A stretch of DNA of 64,000 nt from Prauserella shujinwangii (GCF_003001955.1 NZ_PVNH01000004.1:372001-436000), one strand, 5' to 3'; shown: positions 9,564 through 18,409, counted from the stretch's first letter. The notes: generated from the letters alone by a model not told the origin. Made by a program: numbers and translations.

Positions 9564-10154
9564 GTGCGGGAGTCGGCCGGAACGGCCCAGCGCGAGAACG
9601 GCACCGCGTGGGCGCGGGTCTTCGCCGTCGAGCCGCCACGGCCGAAAGTCGTGGTCAAGGCCGACCTGCTGCCCGCGCTGACCGTCCTGTCCATGGTCGG
9701 GCTGCTCGGCATCCCGATCGGCTGGATCTGGTCGATGCTCGCCCCGCCCCAGCGCATGCGGGTGGTCTCGGCCGACCGTGATCCCGTGCCGCTGCAGCTG
9801 GAGAGCTGGCACCGTTTCGACGACCTGGCGATCTTCCTGCTGCTCGGGTTCGGCGCCGGCCTGCTCGCCGGTATCGCGGTGTGGCTGCTCCGGGAGCGGC
9901 GCGGCCCGGTGATCCTGCTGGCCGCGATCACGGGCTCGGTGTTCGCGGCCTGGCTCGGTATGCGCATGGGCATCGCGTTCGCCGGTGGCCGCTACACGAT
10001 CACCGACGCTCCCGCGATCGGCGACGTCGTCGTGAAGGGGCCCGTGCTCGAGTCCGGCTGGGCACTGCTGGCGCAGCCGCTGGGTACCGCGCTGGCCTAC
10101 GGCACGCTCGCCGCCTGGAACGGGCGCGACGACCTCGGCCGCCGCCTGGGTTGA
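9564..10154 (+). CDS. DUF2567 family membrane protein (Rv1591-like)
   Basis: A 196-residue protein of unknown function with about four hydrophobic helices: ALTVLSMVGLLGIPIGWIW near residue 36, LAIFLLLGFGAGLLAGIAV near 92, VILLAAITGSVFAAWLG near 117 and a C-terminal segment. A conserved-looking extracytoplasmic loop lies between the first two. GTG 9564 has GGAGG 6 nt upstream. Its place after bioB and the BsaP-like gene equals that of Rv1591 in M. tuberculosis, which supports the family call. Whether it is linked to biotin is not known. Confidence 0.75.
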   Translation: MRESAGTAQRENGTAWARVFAVEPPRPKVVVKADLLPALTVLSMVGLLGIPIGWIWSMLAPPQRMRVVSADRDPVPLQLESWHRFDDLAIFLLLGFGAGLLAGIAVWLLRERRGPVILLAAITGSVFAAWLGMRMGIAFAGGRYTITDAPAIGDVVVKGPVLESGWALLAQPLGTALAYGTLAAWNGRDDLGRRLG

Positions 10155-10166
10155 GCCCCGCGTTCG

Positions 10167-10880
10167 CTAGTTGAGGTGCGCGGGCTCCGCGGGCCCCGCC
10201 AACTCGCCCGGGGGTGGCGGCACCGCCCGCAACAGGGAAAGGAAGCCCGCCTCCCGGCGCAGCAGCTCGCACGTCAGGTGCAACCGGCGCAGCGGCCTGC
10301 GCTCCTCGAGCAACGCCTGCCGGTCCGGCAGGGGCAGCGCGCAGTCCGCGGCCAGCAGGTACGACAGCCGCGCCGGGTCGGTCCCGGCGGGCGGCAGGTG
10401 CCAGTCCTCACGCTCCCACGCCGCCATGCAGTAGCGCCGGTGCGCGGCCCTGGCCCCGGCGCACAGCAGGTCGGTGGCCTCCGTGCCCTCCTCGGGCAGC
10501 GGGATGTCGTCGAGCCACTCGACCGTCCCGAGCAGGTACGGCGCCGACCAGCTGTCCACCGACAGCAGCCGGAAGCGGCGCTGGCCGGTGGTGACGATGT
10601 CGAAGCGGCCGTCCGGCAGCCGCTGCGCCTCGCGCAGCAGCGCGGCGCAGCCGACCGGGTGCAGGTGCTCCAGCCGCTCGACCTCCCGCACGAACGTGGT
10701 CCGGATGGCGATCACGCCGAACAGCCGGTCCGGCACGGTGCCGGTCATCAGGTCGACCGTGAGCTGGCGGTAACGCGGCTCGAAGATGTGCAGGGGCAGG
10801 TAGGCGCCGGGTAGCAGCACCGTCTGCAGCGGGAACAACGGTAGTGTCGTCCGCTCGCTCTCCGGTGTCGTCTCGGGCAC
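10167..10880 (-). CDS. LON peptidase substrate-binding domain protein (no protease domain)
   Basis: A 237-residue protein homologous to the N-terminal substrate-recognition domain of Lon, with LPLFPLQTVLLPGAYLPLHIFEPRYRQL at its start (cited in part: LPLFPLQTVLLPG, HIFEPRYRQL). There is no AAA+ or Ser-Lys protease domain, so it is a stand-alone LON-domain protein of the type common in actinobacteria; its function is unknown. GTG 10880 lies 9 nt after the nrtR stop, so the two are probably co-transcribed. Its C-terminus converges on the DUF2567 gene with a 12-nt gap. Confidence 0.85.
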   Translation of the reverse strand: MPETTPESERTTLPLFPLQTVLLPGAYLPLHIFEPRYRQLTVDLMTGTVPDRLFGVIAIRTTFVREVERLEHLHPVGCAALLREAQRLPDGRFDIVTTGQRRFRLLSVDSWSAPYLLGTVEWLDDIPLPEEGTEATDLLCAGARAAHRRYCMAAWEREDWHLPPAGTDPARLSYLLAADCALPLPDRQALLEERRPLRRLHLTCELLRREAGFLSLLRAVPPPPGELAGPAEPAHLN

Positions 10881-10889
10881 GCCCTCACG

Positions 10890-11630
10890 TTACGGTGTCC
10901 GCCGCCGCTTCGCCCGTTCGCGTGGAACCGGTGGTCGGAACACCGCGAAGGGGTCCGTCACCTGCATTCCGCGGTGCGTGAACCGGTACAGCGCGGCCGG
11001 TCTGCCGCCCGTCCGCCCCGACGGCGCCGTGCAGCCGGTCGGTTCCAGCAGTCCCCGGCGCGAGAGCACGCGCTGCAGGTTCGTCGCCGACACGCGGTAG
11101 CCCAGTGCCGCGGAGTACAGGTCGCGCAGCGCCGAGATCGTGAACTCGGCGGGGGCGAGGGCGAAACCCAGATTGGTGTAGCTCAGCTTCGCCCGTAGCC
11201 GCTCGCGGGCCCGCAGCACGATCGCCTGGTGGTCGAACGCCGTCCGGGGCAGGTCGTCCACCGGATGCCACGCGGTGTCCTCCGGCACCTCGGGATCGAC
11301 GTCCGACGGCACCAGCCCGAGGAACGCGGTGGCGACCACCCTCGGCCCCGGCACCCGGTCCGGTGCGCTGAACACCGCGAGCTGCTCGACGTGGGAGAGC
11401 TGTTTGATGTCGACCTTCTCGGCGAGCTGGCGCCGGATGGAGGCCTCGACGTCCTCGTCCGGGCGGAGCCTGCCACCCGGCAGCGACCAGCGCCCGATGT
11501 GCGGGTCGAGCGCGCGCCGCCACAGCAGCACCTGCAGGCTCGCGGGCCCCGGTGTGGCGCAACGCACCTGCAGGACCGCCGCCAGCACCTCGTGTGCCAA
11601 CGGGGCGCTGCTGTTAATATGAGAACGCAC
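10890..11630 (-). CDS. nrtR: NrtR-type Nudix-related transcriptional regulator of NAD synthesis
   Basis: A 246-residue protein with an N-terminal Nudix-like domain (GRWSLPGGRLRPDED; the Nudix catalytic box is degenerate: RRQLAEKVDI) and a C-terminal winged helix-turn-helix (residues ~150-230, YRVSATNLQRVL, GRPAALYRFT). This is the NrtR architecture, in which the Nudix fold senses an ADP-ribose-type ligand and the C-terminus binds DNA. It is divergent from nadABC and occupies the place of Rv1593c. GTG 11630 is preceded by the hexamer TACAAT 8 nt away, so the transcript is probably leaderless, and a perfect inverted repeat straddles that hexamer. Repression of nadABC is the expected role. Confidence 0.85.
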   Translation of the reverse strand: MRSHINSSAPLAHEVLAAVLQVRCATPGPASLQVLLWRRALDPHIGRWSLPGGRLRPDEDVEASIRRQLAEKVDIKQLSHVEQLAVFSAPDRVPGPRVVATAFLGLVPSDVDPEVPEDTAWHPVDDLPRTAFDHQAIVLRARERLRAKLSYTNLGFALAPAEFTISALRDLYSAALGYRVSATNLQRVLSRRGLLEPTGCTAPSGRTGGRPAALYRFTHRGMQVTDPFAVFRPPVPRERAKRRRTP

Positions 11631-11655
11631 GGTTTTCGATTGTAAGGCGAAAACC
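11615..11655. promoter_or_regulatory. nrtR-nadA divergent promoters and putative NrtR operator
   Basis: A perfect inverted repeat GGTTTTCG (11631-11638) / CGAAAACC (11648-11655) with 9 nt between. The minus-strand hexamer TACAAT (plus 11639-11644), the likely -10 of nrtR, lies inside it. A plus-strand TAATAT at 11615-11620 may be the nadA -10, which places the operator just downstream of the nadA transcription start. A near copy of the same length lies at 12691-12715. NrtR is the obvious ligand but this is inference. Confidence 0.65.
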
Positions 11656-11678
11656 CGCCGACATGCCAGGAGGCGCAC

Positions 11679-12686
11679 ATGACCTTGCAGGCGCAAGACC
11701 TCGTCCCGTTCGGTGGTGTCGACGCGGACGCGGCCTGGGCGGAGGAGGTGCGCCGGCTCGCGCGGGAACGCGACGCCGTGCTGCTCGCGCACAACTACCA
11801 GCTGCCGGAGATCCAGGAGGTCGCCGACCACACCGGCGACTCGCTGGCGCTCAGCCGGATCGCCGCGGCCAGCGACGCGAGCACGATCGTGTTCTGCGGT
11901 GTCCACTTCATGGCCGAGACCGCGAAGATCCTCGCCCCCGGCAAGACGGTGCTCATCCCGGACGCCAGGGCGGGCTGCTCGCTCGCCGACTCCATCACCG
12001 GCGAGCAGCTGCGCGCGTGGAAGGCCGAGCACCCCGGCGCGGTGGTGGTCTCCTACGTCAACACGACCGCCGAGGTGAAGGCGGAGACCGACATCTGCTG
12101 CACGTCCTCCAACGCGGTGGACGTGGTGGCGTCCATCCCCGCCGACCGGGAGGTGCTGTTCTGCCCGGACCAGTTCCTCGGCGCGCACGTCAGGCGCGAG
12201 ACCGGCAGGGAGAACCTGCACGTCTGGGCCGGGGAGTGCCACGTGCACGCCGGGATCAACGGTCCCGAGCTCGCCGAGCGCGCCGCCGCGGACCCGGACG
12301 CGGACCTGTTCATCCACCCCGAGTGCGGCTGTGCCACGTCGGCGCTGTACCTCGCGGGTGAGGGAGCCGTGCCCGCGGACAAGGTGAAGATCCTCTCCAC
12401 CGGCGACATGCTGAAGGCCGCCCGCTCCACCAGCGCGCGGTCGGTGCTCGTCGCCACCGAGGTCGGGATGCTGCACCAGCTGCGCAAGGCCGCTCCCGAG
12501 ATCGACTTCCGCGCGGTGAACGACCGGGCGTCCTGCCGCTACATGAAGATGATCACGCCCGCCGCCCTGCTGCGTGCGCTGCGCGAGGGCAGGGACGAGG
12601 TCCACGTGGACGCCGACACGGCGGCCCGCGCGCGGGCCTCGGTGCAGCGGATGATCGAGATCGGACAGCCCGGCGGCGGCGAATGA
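11679..12686 (+). CDS. nadA: Quinolinate synthase
   Basis: Condenses iminoaspartate with dihydroxyacetone phosphate to quinolinate, using a 4Fe-4S cluster. Seen (335 aa): [20 protein letters not shown] near the start (quoted in part: [10 protein letters not shown]), conserved cysteines including C73 (FCGVHF), C140/C141 (ICCTSS), C216/C218 (PECGCATS) and the SCRYMKM motif near 290. ATG 11679 follows AGGAGG at 11668-11673. First gene of nadABC; it overlaps nadB by 4 nt. Confidence 0.96.
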   Translation: MTLQAQDLVPFGGVDADAAWAEEVRRLARERDAVLLAHNYQLPEIQEVADHTGDSLALSRIAAASDASTIVFCGVHFMAETAKILAPGKTVLIPDARAGCSLADSITGEQLRAWKAEHPGAVVVSYVNTTAEVKAETDICCTSSNAVDVVASIPADREVLFCPDQFLGAHVRRETGRENLHVWAGECHVHAGINGPELAERAAADPDADLFIHPECGCATSALYLAGEGAVPADKVKILSTGDMLKAARSTSARSVLVATEVGMLHQLRKAAPEIDFRAVNDRASCRYMKMITPAALLRALREGRDEVHVDADTAARARASVQRMIEIGQPGGGE

Positions 12687-14338
12687 GCCCGGTTTTGCCC
12701 TCCGGGGCGAAAACCACGCAGGCGCCGCAGTGGGAGGCGAGAGCCGACCTGGTCGTGCTGGGCACCGGGGTCGCCGGGCTGACGGCGGCCCTGCGCGCCC
12801 GCGAGCTGGGCCTGCGCGTGCTCGTGGTCACCAAGGCGGGCGTCGGCGACGGCAACACCCGCTGGGCGCAGGGCGGTGTCGCCGTGGTCCTCGACGGAGA
12901 CCACGACGAGGGTGACTCGGTCGCCGCCCACGCCGAGGACACCGTCACCGCGGGCGCGGGGCTGTGTGATGTCGCCGCCGTGCGCGGGATCGTGGCCGGG
13001 GGCCCGGCCGCCGTCGCCCGGCTGCGCCGCCGCGGGGCCCGGTTCGACGTCTCCGGCCCGGGGACGGCGGGGCTGGCGCGGACCCGCGAGGGCGGGCACA
13101 GCGCCTTCCGGGTCATCCACGCCGGTGGCGACGCGACCGGCGCCGAGGTGGAGCGCGCGCTCGTGGCCGCCGCGACCGGGCACGGGCTGCCCGTGCTGGA
13201 GCGGCACATCGCCGTCGACGCCCTGCGGACCCCGCTGGGCGAAGTGGCGGGCGTGACCGTGCTGGCCCCGGACGGCGTGCCCGGCGTGCTGCGCGCACGG
13301 GCCGTGCTCGTGGCCACCGGCGGGCTCGGCCAGCTCTACCAGGCCACCTCCAACCCCGAGGTCGCCACGGGCGACGGGCTCGCGCTGGCACTGCGGGCCG
13401 GTGCGGTCGCGGCGGACGTGGAGTTCGTCCAGTTCCACCCCACGGTGCTCTACACGCCCGGCGCGCGAGGCCGCTGCCCGCTGGTCACCGAGGCGGTGCG
13501 CGGCGAGGGGGCGGTGCTCCTCGACGGCGCGGGCGCGCCCGTGATGCGCGGTGTCCACCCGCTCGGCGACCTCGCTCCCCGCGACGTCGTCTCGGCGGCG
13601 ATCACCCGCAGGCTGGCGGAGGCGCCGGGCGGTGTCGACGACCACGTGTTCCTCGACGCCACCGGCATTCCCGGCTTCGCGCGGCGGTTCCCAACCGTGC
13701 ACGCCGCCTGCGCCGCGGTGGGCGTCGACCCCGCCCGCGAGCCGATCCCGGTCACGCCCGCGGCGCACTTCGCGTGCGGTGGGATCGTCACCGGAACCGA
13801 CGGCCGCACCACCGTGTCCGGGTTGTACGCGGCGGGTGAGGTCGCGCGCACCGGCCTGCACGGCGCCAACCGGCTCGCGTCCAACAGCCTGCTGGAGGGG
13901 CTGGTGCTGGGGGAGCGGGCCGCGGAGTCGGTCGCCGCCGACCTCGCCGCGGGCGCGTGCGCCGATCCGCGGCTCGGGCAGCCGCCCGAGTCGGACGTGG
14001 CGCCGGTCGCCGAACGGGACGCCCTGCAGCGGGTGATGAGCAGGTACGCGGCGATCGGCCGGGACGCCGAGGGGCTCGCGGTCGCGGGCTCGGTACTCGA
14101 TTTGTCGACAACGGACAGTCCGCTCTGGACACAGGAGGCGGTGGAGGACGCGGCGCTCACGCTCGTGGCCGGGGCGCTCGTCGCGGCGGCGGCCCGGCGC
14201 ACCGAGTCGCGGGGCTGCCACGTGCGCACCGACCATCCCGGGCGGGACGACGTCCGGTGGCGGCGCAGCCAGCTCGTGCGGCTGAGCCCCTCCGGCCAGC
14301 CGGTGCTCGCCGGACCGGTCCTGGAGGCCGCCTCGTGA
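12683..14338 (+). CDS. nadB: L-aspartate oxidase
   Basis: FAD-dependent oxidation of L-aspartate to iminoaspartate, the substrate of NadA. Seen (551 aa): Rossmann motif [12 protein letters not shown] near residue 27, [22 protein letters not shown], the substrate region RGEGAVLLD, and the C-terminal FAD-binding [22 protein letters not shown] 12683 overlaps the nadA stop (ATGA). The first codons ([11 protein letters not shown]) are encoded by a 25-bp imperfect palindrome that resembles the nrtR-nadA operator. Confidence 0.96.
   Translation: MSPVLPSGAKTTQAPQWEARADLVVLGTGVAGLTAALRARELGLRVLVVTKAGVGDGNTRWAQGGVAVVLDGDHDEGDSVAAHAEDTVTAGAGLCDVAAVRGIVAGGPAAVARLRRRGARFDVSGPGTAGLARTREGGHSAFRVIHAGGDATGAEVERALVAAATGHGLPVLERHIAVDALRTPLGEVAGVTVLAPDGVPGVLRARAVLVATGGLGQLYQATSNPEVATGDGLALALRAGAVAADVEFVQFHPTVLYTPGARGRCPLVTEAVRGEGAVLLDGAGAPVMRGVHPLGDLAPRDVVSAAITRRLAEAPGGVDDHVFLDATGIPGFARRFPTVHAACAAVGVDPAREPIPVTPAAHFACGGIVTGTDGRTTVSGLYAAGEVARTGLHGANRLASNSLLEGLVLGERAAESVAADLAAGACADPRLGQPPESDVAPVAERDALQRVMSRYAAIGRDAEGLAVAGSVLDLSTTDSPLWTQEAVEDAALTLVAGALVAAAARRTESRGCHVRTDHPGRDDVRWRRSQLVRLSPSGQPVLAGPVLEAAS
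12691..12715. promoter_or_regulatory. Second copy of the GGTTTT-N13-AAAACC inverted repeat, inside the 5' end of nadB
   Basis: The repeat has the same total length (25 bp) as the one at 11631-11655. Its right half CGAAAACC is identical and its left half is GGTTTTGC instead of GGTTTTCG. Being intragenic, at codons 4-11 of nadB, it could be an auxiliary operator or a roadblock site. Confidence 0.4.
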
Positions 14339-14354
14339 GCGCCGCCCCGAGCTC

Positions 14355-14462
14355 CCCAATGTGGCATTGGTGGCGTTCAACGCACCGAATGCCGCAGTGG
14401 GTGCGCGGGACGCACCGGATGCCGCATTGGGTGCGTTCAGCGCACCGAATGCCACAGTGGGG
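14355..14462. repeat. 30-bp tandem palindromic repeat (family A) between nadB and nadC
   Basis: Three successive 30-bp units (14355-14384, 14385-14414, 14415-14444) and a closing partial unit to 14462. Each carries an AATG(T/C)(G/C)GCA-type core, a GTGCG or GCG segment and an inverted TTCAACGCA. The first and last units are inverted relative to each other. It fills the nadB-nadC gap and creates a false in-frame extension of nadC. Related copies: 24591-24702 and 56401-56485. Confidence 0.85.
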
Positions 14463-14477
14463 AAAGGGGATCGCCTC

Positions 14478-15332
14478 GTGAGCGGGGGGCTCGACGAAGC
14501 CGACGTGCGGCGCGTGGTCACCACCGCACTGGAGGAGGACCTGCGCTACGGGCCGGACGCCACCACGGAGGCCACCGTGCCCCGGGACGCCGTGGCGACC
14601 GCCGAGCTGACCCCGAGGGTCCGGGGCGTCGTCGCGGGCGTGCCCGTGGCGCGCGCGGTGTTCGACGCCGTGCTCGGAGACGACTACGCCGTCCTGGCCG
14701 AGCGGGCCGACGGCAGCACGCTCGGCCCTGGCGAACCCGTGCTCGTCGTGCGCGGCAGTGTGCGCGGGCTGCTCACGGCCGAGCGCACGGCGCTGAACCT
14801 GCTGTGCCACCTGTCGGGAGTCGCGACCGCGACCGCGGCCTGGGTCGCCGAGGTCGCCGGCACCGGTTGTGCCATCCGGGACTCCCGCAAGACTCTGCCC
14901 GGCCTGCGCCTGCTGCAGAAGTACGCGGTCCGGCAGGGCGGCGGGGCCAACCACCGGCTGGGGCTCGGCGACGCGGTGCTCATCAAGGACAACCACGTGG
15001 TGGCCGCCGGTTCGGTGACCGAGGCCCTGCGCCTGGCCCGCGAACGCGCCGCCGGACTGCCCTGCGAGGTCGAGGTGGACGACCTCGACCAGCTGGCCGA
15101 GGCCCTCGCCGCCGGCGCCGACGAGGTGCTGCTCGACAACTTCCCGCCCGAGGACTGCGCGAGGGCGGTCCGGCTGCGCGACGCCGCCTCGCCGAAGACC
15201 AGGCTCGAGGCCTCCGGCGGGCTCCGCCTGGCCAACGCGCGGGCCTACGCCGAGTCGGGCGTCGACTATCTCGCCGTCGGGGCCCTGACCCATTCGGCGC
15301 CGGCCTTGGACATCGGGCTCGACCTGCGGTAG
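14478..15332 (+). CDS. nadC: Nicotinate-nucleotide pyrophosphorylase (carboxylating), quinolinate phosphoribosyltransferase
   Basis: Converts quinolinate and PRPP to nicotinate mononucleotide. Seen (284 aa): RDSRKTLPGLRLLQKYAV with the active-site basic residues, GGGANHRLGLGDAVLIKDNH, and the C-terminal barrel motifs EVEVDD and LLDNF. GTG 14478 is chosen: it has an AAAGGGGA ribosome binding site at 14463-14470 and places the family N-terminus correctly. An ATG at 14361 would add 39 residues that are only translated repeat units. Third gene of the NAD operon. Confidence 0.95.
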   Translation: MSGGLDEADVRRVVTTALEEDLRYGPDATTEATVPRDAVATAELTPRVRGVVAGVPVARAVFDAVLGDDYAVLAERADGSTLGPGEPVLVVRGSVRGLLTAERTALNLLCHLSGVATATAAWVAEVAGTGCAIRDSRKTLPGLRLLQKYAVRQGGGANHRLGLGDAVLIKDNHVVAAGSVTEALRLARERAAGLPCEVEVDDLDQLAEALAAGADEVLLDNFPPEDCARAVRLRDAASPKTRLEASGGLRLANARAYAESGVDYLAVGALTHSAPALDIGLDLR

Positions 15333-15361
15333 AGGCGGCGGCATTTTTGCCGTCCGCTCTC
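15332..15361 (+). terminator. Imperfect hairpin after nadC
   Basis: Arms near 15332-15344 and 15349-15361 (AGAGGCGG... against ...CCGCTCT) around a run of T residues. It is the only clear stem after nadABC and probably ends the operon. Confidence 0.5.
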
Positions 15362-15376
15362 ACCCGTTCCGGTGAG

Positions 15377-15382
15377 TACCCT
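15377..15382 (+). promoter_or_regulatory. Putative -10 element of a leaderless transcript
   Basis: TACCCT ends 7 nt before GTG 15390, the same hexamer and spacing as in front of hisD. Confidence 0.4.
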
Positions 15383-15389
15383 GGCCGCG

Positions 15390-15851
15390 GTGAGCATCTG
15401 GGGCAGCAGGGTCGCCGTGGAGCTGGCCAACCGCGCGCTCGACGAGAGCGCGGGGCGCTCCGCCGAGCCCGGTTCGGTGGCCAACGTCCTGCGTTACCTG
15501 CGCGAGGCGCGGTTGTGCGGCGAGCAGGCCGACGAGCTGCGCTTCGACGACGTGGCCGCGTTCGGCCGCTGGCTCGACGGCCAGCCGGAGCACCAGGCGC
15601 GGATCGGTCTGGTCGAGGTGTTCTCCGGCACCGTGGGCGACCTCGCCGGCGTGCGTGGCGGCGACATCGTGATCGTGGATCCCCCGCCGGGCGGTGGGTC
15701 CCCGGTCATCGGCGTCGCGGGGTACGACGGCAGGCTGTACAACCGGGGCGTTGTGGACGTGACGGTCCGCCAGGCCACGGTGCGGGTCTACCGCTACCTC
15801 AACCGCGCCGAGACCGGTCAGAGCGCCAGCGGCAGCGTCCGCCGCAGATAG
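15390..15851 (+). CDS. Protein of unknown function
   Basis: A 153-residue protein I do not recognise. It has an N-terminal helical part (VELANRALDESAG, VLRYLREARLCGEQADELRFDD) and a C-terminal beta-rich part (GDIVIVDPPPGGGSPVIGVAGYDG quoted in part: GDIVIVDPPPGGG) with no signal peptide or membrane helix. GTG 15390 is preferred because of the -10 hexamer 7 nt upstream; GTG 15372 would add 6 residues. Its 3' end overlaps the convergent EccE-like gene by 34 nt. Confidence 0.6.
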   Translation: MSIWGSRVAVELANRALDESAGRSAEPGSVANVLRYLREARLCGEQADELRFDDVAAFGRWLDGQPEHQARIGLVEVFSGTVGDLAGVRGGDIVIVDPPPGGGSPVIGVAGYDGRLYNRGVVDVTVRQATVRVYRYLNRAETGQSASGSVRRR

Positions 15852-16678
15852 GGCCGGTGCCGCCCGTGCAGCGGCACCAGCGGCACGCCGAAGCCCGCCG
15901 CGACCCGCTCGGCGGACTCGCCCGGCCGCAGCCCGAACCGCACGACGAGGTCCTCCCTCGGCGTACCCGACGGCGCGCCGCGCAGGGTGAGCGACACGGC
16001 CGTGAACACGGCGCCGGGGGCGGTCGCCGTGAACACCGGCACCGGGCCGGGCGACCGCGCGGGCCGGAAGCAGGCCTGCGCGAGCCCGCCGTCGCTCCAG
16101 CTCCGCCACGTCTCCACCCCGCGGATCCCGTCGCCCGCGCCGAGCGCGCGCAGGAGATCGTCCGAGAGCTCCTCGGCGGTGAGCACGGTGCCCCTGGCTC
16201 CCGCGGCGGCGAGCAGGTCGGTCAGCAGCGACGCCGCGGCGAGGGTGGCCCGCTGGGCGCCCCGCTCGCCACCACCCCTCAGCCGGGCCGCGAACGGGGC
16301 CTCGGCGGCGCGGTACCGCACCACCACCCAGCACACCGGCCCGCCGGAGCCGCTCCACCTGACCAGCTGGGCGCTGACCAGCGGAACCTCCGTCTGCCGG
16401 TAGACGGCACGCAGCACCCGCACCGCGGCCGCGACGGCGGCGTGGTGCCCGTCGCTGAGCCGGACGACGGCCGCCCAGGTGTCGCCCACGGCCGCCAGCC
16501 CGAGCCCGTGGCCGTGCGAGCTGACCCGGACGGCGTGCAACGGCTCGCGGTCGTCGTGCTGCCGCAGGCGGTAGCCCAGCCACGTCACGGCCCAGAGCGC
16601 GAGCCGCCCGCCCCGCACGCGGACCGACGCGACCGCCGCCACCAGCGCCACCAGCGGCGCCAGGACGTCCATCTCCAC
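15818..16678 (-). CDS. EccE-like type VII secretion protein
   Basis: A 286-residue protein with two N-terminal hydrophobic segments (VLAPLVALVAAVASV, LALWAVTWLGY) ending in basic residues, then a soluble domain with the pattern seen in EccE proteins (LRVL..VYRQTEVPLVSAQLV, RGVETWRSWSDGGLAQACF in short pieces). EccE is the membrane-anchored periphery subunit of ESX machines. No eccB/C/D, mycP or WXG100 genes are nearby, so it is an orphan and the call is tentative. GTG 16678 has GGGAG 5 nt upstream. Confidence 0.55.
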   Translation of the reverse strand: MEMDVLAPLVALVAAVASVRVRGGRLALWAVTWLGYRLRQHDDREPLHAVRVSSHGHGLGLAAVGDTWAAVVRLSDGHHAAVAAAVRVLRAVYRQTEVPLVSAQLVRWSGSGGPVCWVVVRYRAAEAPFAARLRGGGERGAQRATLAAASLLTDLLAAAGARGTVLTAEELSDDLLRALGAGDGIRGVETWRSWSDGGLAQACFRPARSPGPVPVFTATAPGAVFTAVSLTLRGAPSGTPREDLVVRFGLRPGESAERVAAGFGVPLVPLHGRHRPYLRRTLPLAL

Positions 16679-16835
16679 GGCGTCTCCCGGCGTCGTCCGC
16701 CAGCGCGGACGGGTCTGCGGTTGCTGTCCGGATCACCGTAGCGAGCCGGGGGCCTCCGCTCTGCCGGAGAAATTCCCCACAGTTTCCCCTTCGGATAACC
16801 TGCTCGGACGCGTGAGCGCGAAAAGAGGGGAGCCG

Positions 16836-17477
16836 ATGAGCGGCGAGATCACGGTCGGGGTGATCGAGGACCACCCGCTGTACCGGGCCGCCGTGGCGAA
16901 CGTGCTCGCGGAGGCCGACGGCATCGAGCTCGGCGCGGTCGCCGGCTCGGTCGGCAGGTTCCTGGCGCTCGGGCAGCCACCGGGCGGTGTGGTGGTCCTC
17001 GACCTGAAGCTGCCCGACCTGGCCGACGCGGCCGCGGTGCTCCGCGTGACGGCCATGGGGCACCGCGTGCTGGTCGTGTCGGCGCACGCGGGCCGCGCGG
17101 AGGTGCTCGGCGCCATCTCGGCCGGCGCGCGCGGCTACCTGTCGAAGGACGCCGAGGCCGAGGACATCCTGCATGCCGTGCGCGAGATCGCGGCGGGCCG
17201 CTCCTACGTCTCGCCGACGCTGGCCTCCTTCGTGCTCGACGACGAGCGCGCCCGCCACGCGGGACCCCGGCTGGAGCTGTCCGATCGCGAGCGGGAGGTG
17301 CTCGCCCTGGTGGCGGCGGGGGAGCGGGACCAGGACATCGCGGAGGCCATGTCGATCAGCGTGCGGACCGTGCGCTCCTACCTGGACCGCATCCGGGACA
17401 AGACGGGCCGCCGCCGCAGGCCCGAGCTGACCCGGCTGGCCATCGAACAGGGGATCGCGCTGCCCGGCGACTCGTGA
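16836..17477 (+). CDS. Two-component response regulator, NarL/LuxR family
   Basis: 213 residues: receiver domain with IEDHPLYRAAV and the phosphoacceptor aspartate in VVLDLKLPDL, then a LuxR-type HTH (LSDREREVLALVAAGERDQD). The HTH end RPELTRLAIEQG is typical of regulators paired with DesK-type kinases, but no kinase gene is adjacent. ATG 16836 follows AAGAGGGGAG at 16823-16832; an upstream GTG at 16812 has no site. Its TGA stop is provided by the hairpin repeat at 17471. Confidence 0.87.
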   Translation: MSGEITVGVIEDHPLYRAAVANVLAEADGIELGAVAGSVGRFLALGQPPGGVVVLDLKLPDLADAAAVLRVTAMGHRVLVVSAHAGRAEVLGAISAGARGYLSKDAEAEDILHAVREIAAGRSYVSPTLASFVLDDERARHAGPRLELSDREREVLALVAAGERDQDIAEAMSISVRTVRSYLDRIRDKTGRRRRPELTRLAIEQGIALPGDS

Positions 17478-17516
17478 GTGGGAAACGTTGTTAGAACAAC
17501 GGAAAACACTCACGAG
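17471..17516. repeat. CTCGTGAGTG hairpin repeat (family B), bidirectional stop/terminator
   Basis: Outer arms CTCGTGAGTG (17471-17480) and CACTCACGAG (17507-17516), inner stem CGTTGTT (17486-17492) / AACAACG (17495-17501). It lies between two convergent genes and supplies both stops: TGA 17475-17477 for the response regulator and, on the other strand, TGA 17512-17510 for the nitrilase. Confidence 0.8.
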
Positions 17517-18310
17517 CTGGTCAGGCGGCGGTTGGCCAGCACCCCCGTCGCGGTGCGGGACTTCCCGGCGAGTTCCGGGTCGATGTCGGCGACCAGCAGG
17601 TCCGGTGCCGCCGCGAGCTGTGCCCGCACCGCGCCGAACGGATCGGCCACGGTGGAGTAGCCGATGCCGGTGGGCGCCTTCGGGTGCGCGTCGACGCCGC
17701 TGGCGGCCGGGTCGGCCTGTCCGCAGGCGAGGACCCAGCAGCCGGAGTCGAGCGCCCGCGCCCGCACCAGCACCTCCCACTGGTCCCGCTTGCCCGGGCC
17801 GGCGCCCCACGAGGCGGGCAGCAGCACGGCGCTCGCCCCCTGGCCCGCCAGCCGCTGGAACAGCTCGGGGAACCGCACGTCGTAGCAGGTCGCCAGCCCG
17901 AGCCGGACCCCGTCGACGTCGACGGTCACCAGCTCCGTGCCGCCCGCCACCGTGTCGGACTCGCGGAAGCCGAACGCGTCGTAAAGGTGCATCTTGTCGT
18001 AGCCCCGGTGCTCACCGAGGCCGGTGACCAGCAGCGTGTTGCGGACGCGGTCGCCGTCCGGGGTGAACATTCCGGCCACCGCCAGCACGTCGTGCTCCCG
18101 CGCGAGCTCGGCCACCGCGGTCGCCCACGGCCCGTCGACCGGCTGCGCGAGCGGCGCCAGCCGCACCCCGAAGCGCGCCATCGCCGCCTCCGGGAACACG
18201 ACCACCCGCGCTCCCTCGCCCGCGGCCCTGGCCACCCACTCACGGACCAGCCGCAGGTTCTCGTCCGGATCGGTACTCGACGTGACCTGGCACAGTGCCA
18301 CACGCAGCAC
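17510..18310 (-). CDS. Carbon-nitrogen hydrolase (nitrilase superfamily, Nit1/Nit2-like)
   Basis: A 266-residue nitrilase-fold amidase with the catalytic triad visible: E in [13 protein letters not shown] in [12 protein letters not shown] and C in [13 protein letters not shown]. The KMHLYDAFG and CYD-RFPE sequences resemble Nit-type omega-amidase / deaminated-glutathione amidase, a metabolite-repair activity; the precise substrate is not shown. GTG 18310 has AAGGAGG 5 nt upstream. It is divergent from hisD. Confidence 0.85.
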   Translation of the reverse strand: MLRVALCQVTSSTDPDENLRLVREWVARAAGEGARVVVFPEAAMARFGVRLAPLAQPVDGPWATAVAELAREHDVLAVAGMFTPDGDRVRNTLLVTGLGEHRGYDKMHLYDAFGFRESDTVAGGTELVTVDVDGVRLGLATCYDVRFPELFQRLAGQGASAVLLPASWGAGPGKRDQWEVLVRARALDSGCWVLACGQADPAASGVDAHPKAPTGIGYSTVADPFGAVRAQLAAAPDLLVADIDPELAGKSRTATGVLANRRLTSS

Positions 18311-18396
18311 GGCTACCTCCTTCGCACGGCCGTCCCTCGCCTGTGCGCAGTATGCCGCCGCCCGGCACCGTCGGTCCGCCCCGGACGGCGACCTCG

Positions 18397-18402
18397 TACC
18401 CT
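18397..18402 (+). promoter_or_regulatory. Putative -10 element of leaderless hisD
   Basis: TACCCT followed by 7 nt and ATG 18410, with no ribosome binding site. Confidence 0.45.
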
Positions 18403-18409
18403 TGAGCCC

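Noticed and set aside
14361-14477. N-terminal extension of NadC from ATG 14361
   Set aside because: The 39 residues are translated repeat units (APNA..GA pattern). GTG 14478 has its own ribosome binding site and matches the family start.
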